64,000 nucleotides of DNA from a bacterium (lineage in GTDB: Bacteria; Armatimonadota; Fimbriimonadia; Fimbriimonadales; Fimbriimonadaceae): the NCBI GenBank assembly GCA_027483535.1, contig JAIXUN010000004.1, positions 62,001-126,000 of the forward strand, given 5' to 3'. The notes below the pieces were generated by a model. It worked only from the letters and a program-made list of their open reading frames with translations, did no database searches and was not told the DNA's origin. Each line of letters begins with the position of its first letter. Positions within the stretch are counted from its first letter, which is position 1. Positions 61,384 through 64,000 of this stretch are shown in pieces. The position numbers and the translations under genes are program-made.

Positions 61384-62931
61384 ATGCGCGATCGAAAAAC
61401 CCCCAACGAGCGACTCGCCGAGTCGCTGGAACGCCTTCAGCAATGCGCGCCGGGAGGCATCTATCGTAGCGGGGGACTCAGTCAGCGAGACTTCAAGCGG
61501 GTCTCTCAGGCGGGTTACCTGCAGGAGATCATCAAGGGTTGGTACCACCTTTCTAACCCAATGGCGCCCCCTGGAGTGACCCTTTGGCATGGGCACTATT
61601 GGGGCTTTTTGAGCGCCTACCTTGCCGAGCGATACGGTGACGATTACTGCTTGGCGGCAGATACTTCTCTATTGGTTCACTCCGGCCTAACGGCGGTTCC
61701 CACCGAGATTGTAGTGGTCACAGCGGTCGCGTCCGGAAATCGTCTGGAGTTGCCGTACGGTCATGGGCTGGTCTCTTACAAGGATATGCAAAGCCTGCCC
61801 TCCAATCCAGAGATCGTCAACGGTTTGCGAATCATGCCGTTGCCGATGGCGCTCGCCCGATCCTCAGAAGGCTTTTTCCGAAGGCAACCGCTAGACGCAG
61901 CCGCTCTTTTGCAATCCATTCAAGACCCCTCTCAGATTCTGCGAGAACTTCTGGATAGGGGCGCACCCGTTTACGCGGGTCGACTCGCGGGGGCTTTTCG
62001 TCGATTGGGCAAAGAAGATTTTGCGAATCGGGTGCTGGATACCATGCGATCGGCGGGTTACGAAGTGACCGAGAACGATCCGTTTGAGTCACCCGTTCCG
62101 ACGCTAGGCAATCTCCGAATGCGATCGCCCTACGCGGCCCGCCTTCGGCTTCTTTGGGAAACCATGCGGCCGGCGGTCTTACAGAACATTCCGGCAAACA
62201 CGCTGAAAGTGCTGCCCGCGGCCGACTACTGGGAGCGGGTCGAAGCGTTGCAATCGTTCGACGCCTATCACTCGCTTTCGATTGAAGGTTTCCGGGTTGA
62301 TAACGCGCTGATCGAAAAGGTTCGATCCAATGCTTTCGATCCGGCGAAGCTCGACGAGGATCGAGCCCTTGCCGATGCGCTGGCGGCTCGCGGCTATTGG
62401 GAATCTTTCCAACGGGTTCGTGAATCGCTGAAAGAGGTCCTTGCCGGAGCCAATGCGGGCGAGGTCGCCCGCAATCATCACTCGGGGTGGTACCGAGGGT
62501 TGTTCGAACCGGCAGTTCGGGCGGGTCTTCTTGGTTCAGGCGACTTGGCGGGTTACCGAAACCATCAGGTTTACATCAACGGGTCGCAGCATATTCCGCT
62601 CCCCGCACACGCTGTCACCGACGCGATGGAGACCTTTTTCGATCTGCTTGCGGAGGAGCCAGAGGTCTTTGTAAGAGCCGTTCTAGGGCACTTCTTCTTT
62701 GTCTTCATCCACCCGTATGGTGATGGAAACGGGCGGCTGGCTCGATTCCTCATGAACGTGATGCTCGCCGGAAAAGGTCTCCCGTGGACAGTCGTTCACT
62801 TAGAAGATCGAGCCCGGTACATGTCGGCTTTGGAAACCGCTTCGACTCAAGGAGAGATCACGCCCTTCGCCAGATTCATTCGAGAGCAGATGGAAAAGAC
62901 GCTCCGCAACGACAATCCCCAATCGATGTGA
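61384..62931 (+). CDS. Fic-domain AMP-transferase with N-terminal AbiEi-like region
   Basis: 515 residues. The N-terminal part (about 20-175: SGGLSQRDFKRVSQAGYLQEIIKGWYHLSNP, LAADTSLLVHSGLTAVPTEIVV) resembles an AbiEi-type winged helix. The C-terminal Fic domain has an intact H443-PYGDGNGR motif ending at Arg454. An inhibitory helix motif S297-xxx-E301-G302 lies N-terminal, marking a class II self-inhibited Fic enzyme. It probably AMPylates a protein when released. The four-copy repeat directly upstream and the winged helix suggest self-regulation. Confidence 0.9.
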   Translation: MRDRKTPNERLAESLERLQQCAPGGIYRSGGLSQRDFKRVSQAGYLQEIIKGWYHLSNPMAPPGVTLWHGHYWGFLSAYLAERYGDDYCLAADTSLLVHSGLTAVPTEIVVVTAVASGNRLELPYGHGLVSYKDMQSLPSNPEIVNGLRIMPLPMALARSSEGFFRRQPLDAAALLQSIQDPSQILRELLDRGAPVYAGRLAGAFRRLGKEDFANRVLDTMRSAGYEVTENDPFESPVPTLGNLRMRSPYAARLRLLWETMRPAVLQNIPANTLKVLPAADYWERVEALQSFDAYHSLSIEGFRVDNALIEKVRSNAFDPAKLDEDRALADALAARGYWESFQRVRESLKEVLAGANAGEVARNHHSGWYRGLFEPAVRAGLLGSGDLAGYRNHQVYINGSQHIPLPAHAVTDAMETFFDLLAEEPEVFVRAVLGHFFFVFIHPYGDGNGRLARFLMNVMLAGKGLPWTVVHLEDRARYMSALETASTQGEITPFARFIREQMEKTLRNDNPQSM

Positions 62932-62960
62932 ACGGAAACGACTCACGATCCGCCGCTCGG

Positions 62961-62973
62961 TACACTTTCGCCC
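62961..62973 (+). promoter_or_regulatory. Leaderless-type -10 box for the PrpD-like gene
   Basis: TACACT at 62961-62966, 7-nt spacer TTCGCCC, ATG 62974. No Shine-Dalgarno. Confidence 0.55.
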
Positions 62974-64000
62974 ATGAGCAACGACGCCGCAACTGAGTTT
63001 GTGAACGAGTCCACCAAGGCCATTTTGAACCGGGCGACCAACCAAGCCAAAGGAATCGGCTTGTTCGCACGGGGCTTTTTGGACGGCACGCTCGGCGAGG
63101 GACCCTCGGCGGCGGTACTGGAAAAGACCAAGCTCTTCCACACCGATTCGGTGCTCTGCGGAGCAAGCGCGCTGGCCCTGCAAACCAACGCCCCTGTGCT
63201 GCTTCGAGTCGAGGCGCTCGAGTACCCAGACGCCAACGGCGCGACCGTCTACGGCGAGCCCGTTCGCGTGAAGGCGGAGAAGGCGATTGTCGCCAACTCC
63301 AGCGCGGCGCGGGAGTGGGATAGCAATGGCACCAACTTTGGCTACAACCCGGCGCTGGGACACCTGGCGGGCGAGTTCGGTCACAACGACTACTATCCGG
63401 TAGCGGTAGCCGCTTGCCAAGAGCGAGGTCTTTCTGGCCCGGATGCCCTCAAGGCGATGGTGCTCATCGACGAGATTCGCGGTCGACTTGCCGAGGTGTT
63501 CTCGCTCAAGACTTACAAGATCGACCACGTGGTTCACGGCGCCATCGCTTCGGCGGCGACCTACGTGGCCGTTCACGGCGGCACTCCGGAGCAGATCGAG
63601 CACGCGATCGGCATGTTTGTGGCGCACTACATTCCGTGGCGAGCGATTCGCGCGGGCAAGCAGCTCAGCGACTCTAAGGGCGCCAGCGCGGCGATCAGCG
63701 CCGAAGCCGCGGTGCTTTGCGCTCGCCGGGCGTTGAAGGGCTTTGTGGGTCCGAAGGACATCTTCCGCAACCCAGAATCCATGTTCCGCCGCTTCGAGCC
63801 GACGAACGGCGACTCGCCGTTCAACCTTCACCTTTCGCACTCCGGCGATGACTTCGCGGTGATGGGCATGCACTTCAAACTCGGTCTTTACGAGCACCAG
63901 TCGGCAGGCGCGCTCCAAGGCGTGATCGACCTCGCCGCCACTAGGCCGGAGGTGCTTGCCAACGGCGGCGCGAACATCGCAAAGATCGTGATTCGAGCCT
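62974..64000 (+). CDS. prpD: MmgE/PrpD-family dehydratase, cut by window edge
   Basis: Open from ATG 62974 to the right edge (342 codons seen). REWDSNGTNFGYNPALGHLAGEFGHNDYYPVAVAACQ, IDEIRGRLAEVFSLKTYKIDHVVHGAIASAATY and FVAHYIPWRAIRAGKQLSDSKGASAAISAEAAVLCARRAL are strongly characteristic of MmgE/PrpD 2-methylcitrate dehydratase. This enzyme acts in the methylcitrate cycle of propionate breakdown; the family also contains other dehydratases and decarboxylases. Whether prpB/prpC follow is outside the window. The start carries a leaderless-type TACACT box. Confidence 0.88.
   Translation, partial: MSNDAATEFVNESTKAILNRATNQAKGIGLFARGFLDGTLGEGPSAAVLEKTKLFHTDSVLCGASALALQTNAPVLLRVEALEYPDANGATVYGEPVRVKAEKAIVANSSAAREWDSNGTNFGYNPALGHLAGEFGHNDYYPVAVAACQERGLSGPDALKAMVLIDEIRGRLAEVFSLKTYKIDHVVHGAIASAATYVAVHGGTPEQIEHAIGMFVAHYIPWRAIRAGKQLSDSKGASAAISAEAAVLCARRALKGFVGPKDIFRNPESMFRRFEPTNGDSPFNLHLSHSGDDFAVMGMHFKLGLYEHQSAGALQGVIDLAATRPEVLANGGANIAKIVIRA

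Noticed and set aside
61384-62931. AbiEi-Fic fusion as a new toxin-antitoxin architecture
   Set aside because: The full-length arrangement, including GWYHLSNP and the DAYHSLSIEG region, matches a widespread Fic family, so the protein itself is not new; only the upstream array is unusual.

Overview
The window looks like chromosome of an Armatimonadota-type bacterium, most likely a relative of Fimbriimonas. This is inferred from gene content alone: a prepilin-like protein with the H-X9-DG C-terminal signature, three PEP-CTERM proteins ending in Arg/Lys clusters, BTAD-type regulators, a CHASE2 cyclase beside a FecR protein, and a cytochrome c/DUF1592 gene paired with a DUF1552 gene. No rRNA, tRNA, CRISPR array, transposase or phage gene was seen. 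Both window edges cut genes that were recovered by direct translation: a small membrane protein at the left end and an MmgE/PrpD-type dehydratase at the right end.

Layout. 0-5 kb: small membrane proteins, an esterase and a Wzm/Wzt-type polysaccharide ABC exporter. 5-9 kb: cupin, acetyltransferase and unknown genes. 9-13.5 kb: a prepilin-like protein and a three-gene exporter (adaptor, FtsX-type permease, ATPase). 13.5-18.8 kb: secreted protein, two PEP-CTERM proteins and small stand-alone enzymes. 18.8-24 kb: O-antigen-ligase-like, FecR-like and CHASE2-cyclase genes on the minus strand, divergent from a BTAD regulator and a GH5 glycosidase. 28-30 kb: a PDZ-hydrolase gene divergent from a PadR regulator, with two inverted repeats between them. 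31-39 kb: BTAD/ATPase/TPR regulator, AAC(3)-like acetyltransferase and a GGDEF/HD-GYP protein. 39-45.5 kb: queE, queC and a TolC/ABC/HlyD secretion set. 45.7-54 kb: rhomboid-like protein, nitroreductase, tautomerase, a RelE-type toxin-antitoxin pair, DUF4832, VOC, GrpB and GH1 proteins, a monooxygenase-fold protein and a Na+/H+ antiporter. 54-64 kb: DUF1592/DUF1552 pair, DUF2779 nuclease-like protein, PEP-CTERM protein, pirin, a Fic protein behind a four-copy operator-like repeat, and PrpD.

Two features stand out beyond the genes. First, all four intergenic regions longer than 300 bp (565-1075, 4553-5343, 26980-27951, 33637-35073) are packed with structured repeats of two families. Each family keeps constant joints while the hairpin stems change on both sides together (compensatory changes), both orientations occur, and neighbouring copies form duplicated composites. 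Second, at least nine genes have a TANNNT box exactly 6-7 nt before the start codon and usually no Shine-Dalgarno, which points to many leaderless transcripts. All functions are inferred from recognisable motifs; no database search was possible.
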